Shown: positions 62,505 to 64,000 of the stretch, one piece after another
Layout of the letters: each line of letters starts with the position of its first letter
Numbering within the stretch: position 1 is the first letter of the stretch
Source of the DNA: Isochrysis galbana
Lineage: Eukaryota; Haptophyta; Isochrysidales; Isochrysidaceae
NCBI GenBank assembly: GCA_018136815.1
Contig: CM030935.1
Coordinates: 5,001,945-5,065,944, forward strand
Direction of reading: 5' to 3'
DNA: 64,000 bases
The notes under the pieces: model-generated
What the model was told of the DNA's origin: nothing
What the model saw: only the letters and a program-made list of their open reading frames with translations
Databases searched by the model: none
Position numbers and translations under genes: made by a program

Positions 62505-63440
62505 TTTTATAAGTGGGGGTCAATGGGGGCCTCGCGCCCCCCTCTCTCCATCGCGGACACCCCCCGGGGTGGGCCCGTACATTCAACCCCAGCCCCTGCC
62601 CTCTGGCAGGGGCAGGGCACTCATCAATTCAGCCCAGACCCCTAGTGGGCGCGGGTCGCGAGCCGCACTCCCAGGCCCGCATGGGCCTGCTCTCGTACTG
62701 ACTCCCCCCCCCATCCCTGGTCGCCAGGCAGACAGGGGACAGGGGCCTCAGGGCTGCACCCAAGGCCAGCGAGGCGAGCGAGGGAGAGGCAGGGGGGGCC
62801 AGGGGCGGAGCCCCAGCCTCCACTGCCCCCTGAGCTGCCCCTGCTGGTCCTCTGGGCGCCCCTGAAGGACCTCTGAGAGCAGGCCATGGCGCGCCGCATG
62901 GCGACGCGCCGCAGGGACCGGGGCGGAAGAGAATGGAACGAGGGAGAGGGGGGGATTTGCACCCCCCCCGATGGAGTGTGGTGAGAAACGAGACCCATTT
63001 GCGTTAGCAAATGGGCGGAGGGGGGCGGCTGGCGACAGGAGGAAGAGGAGGAGGGAGAGACTCAAGACGCCTACGGGAACCACTGTGGCAGGTATCTCGA
63101 GGCGCAGTCTTTTATTTCTCGAGGACAGCTCGCGGCGAGAGCTGTAAGGGCCGTTCTTCTTTTTTGACGAGAGGTTCCTCCCCCCCCCCCGGTGCTTTTT
63201 CCCGGAGAGTCGGCCGGCGTCGACCGGTCCGCCTCAATGGGTTTTCCCCCATTTTAACTTGTGGGGAGTTAGAATGGGAGCCGGGGGCATGCGAGGGGGG
63301 AGATGTGGAGGGGTGCATGGTGCATAGTACATAGTAGTATGTATCTGTGACAACAGCACGCGCAAGGTGTACGGGCAGGTGCGCTGAGGGCTGTCGTGTT
63401 AGTACCGGGCTAGTGAGAGTAGTGGTACTAACGCTCAGAT
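62505..63440 (+). repeat. Dispersed repeat family, most complete unit (~935 bp)
   Basis: Full-length comparator for 42880-44640. Begins CAACCTACTTTTATAAGTGG, ends GAGTAGTGGTACTAACGCTC. Contains palindromic segment CCGGGGTGGGCCCGTAC, C10 run, GGCCGGCGTCGACCGG. No protein domain recognised. Confidence 0.75.
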
Positions 63441-63644
63441 AGATTGTATTGTACTTGTAAAAATAGATAATATTTATACAAGGTACAAGTACAAGGTAGT
63501 GCAAGGTGCAAGGTGGATATTTTGGTGGATATCTGGGTGGGGGTTGTGGATATTTTGAAGATCAAAAAAATGGATATTTGGGTCCAAAAAAATGGATACT
63601 TCCGCCAACCCCTAACTAACCCTAGATCTAGATCCTAGGCGTCC
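63441..63644. other. Spacer with short direct repeats
   Basis: ACAAGGTACAAGTACAAGG and GGATATTTTGG/GGATATTTGGG motifs (63478-63600). No gene. Confidence 0.4.
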
Positions 63645-63760
63645 ACGCGATGTTTTTGACCGAGAACGAGAACGAGAACGAGCAGAGAATTATAATTATA
63701 ACGATAAATACCGAACGAAGAGAAGAGAGAAGCCCAACGAGCGTCGATTCGCGAATGCGA
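63645..63760 (+). repeat. Dispersed repeat shared with 32393-32499
   Basis: See the partner entry. This copy has extra GAGAAC units and (AATTAT) duplication. Confidence 0.75.
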
Positions 63761-64000
63761 CATACGTACACGTTCAAGTCACAAGTCAATGAAAACATGA
63801 AAACATAGCGAAAATGAAAATGAAAGTGTACTGCTATGTTGCTATGCATATTGAACCAGGATCTTAGGTCCGGGTCAGCTGGCCTTGCCCATGGTTTCGT
63901 GTTTCGCTGCGAGAAGCGCGCATGAAGGCCATCGGCAAAATAATACCGGAGGGGGCCTGACATATATCATATACATATATTTCCGCACGGTCGTCGGCCG
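63761..64000. other. Right-edge spacer
   Basis: Contains GAAAACATGAAAACAT and GAAAATGAAAATGAAAGTG short repeats. No gene recognised. Confidence 0.35.

Overview
The window is GC-rich nuclear DNA of a unicellular eukaryote. Host genes carry short introns (46 to about 190 bp) with GT-AG and probably some GC-AG boundaries. The recognisable genes are an axonemal protein (MNS1, so a flagellated cell), VPS41, PAF1, fructose-1,6-bisphosphatase, a LOV/PAS-like protein, a seven-helix receptor and a secretory-pathway glycosyltransferase. Together with the GC content, the CT/GA microsatellites and the GC donors, these suggest a flagellated alga, perhaps a haptophyte or another chromist. The taxon is inference and is not proven here.

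Layout. 1-1 kb: first exon of PAF1 (-). 1-4 kb: CT-rich spacer, a small TIR element with an 8-bp target duplication, and a 522-bp repeat whose inverted copy lies at 46.4 kb. 4.1-5.2 kb: Rsa3-like ribosome assembly gene (-). 5.9-8.2 kb: defective LINE (-). 8.8 kb: first exon of a chromodomain gene (+). 9.5-13.6 kb: VPS41 in nine exons (-). 14.5-17.1 kb: nested transposon debris. 17.3-18.6 kb: seven-helix receptor (-). 19-23.5 kb: low-complexity spacer and an assembly gap. 23.5-24.8 kb: LOV/PAS-like gene (+). 25.9-28.2 kb: repeats, a two-helix membrane protein and a LINE RT fragment. 28.8-31.3 kb: MNS1 in six exons (-). 33.4-35.3 kb: glycosyltransferase in four exons (+). 38.2-40.1 kb: FBPase in eight exons (+). 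41.4-46.9 kb: repeats, two AT-rich islands and a tandem array. 47.6-48.1 kb: 80-residue three-exon gene (-). 48.5-49.1 kb: transposase-like fragment split by a tiny retroposon. 50.6-60.3 kb: a nearly intact Ty3/gypsy-type LTR retrotransposon (-). 60.4-62.0 kb: a 2-oxoglutarate oxygenase gene broken by an 877-bp TIR transposon. 62.5-63.4 kb: another copy of a dispersed repeat.

The most striking system is the LTR retrotransposon. Its 1950-residue Pol contains, upstream of protease, reverse transcriptase and RNase H, a complete-looking phage-type DNA cytosine methyltransferase-like domain. A diverged fragment of the same domain lies at 16.2 kb, so more than one element carries it. The two LTRs differ only in three G-run lengths by eye, so the insertion is recent, yet no integrase is present. 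Other notable points are a LOV domain whose photoactive cysteine is proline, LINE copies ending in oligo-T with a matching SINE-like family, and a chimeric open frame joining a BED finger, integrase and LINE tail.
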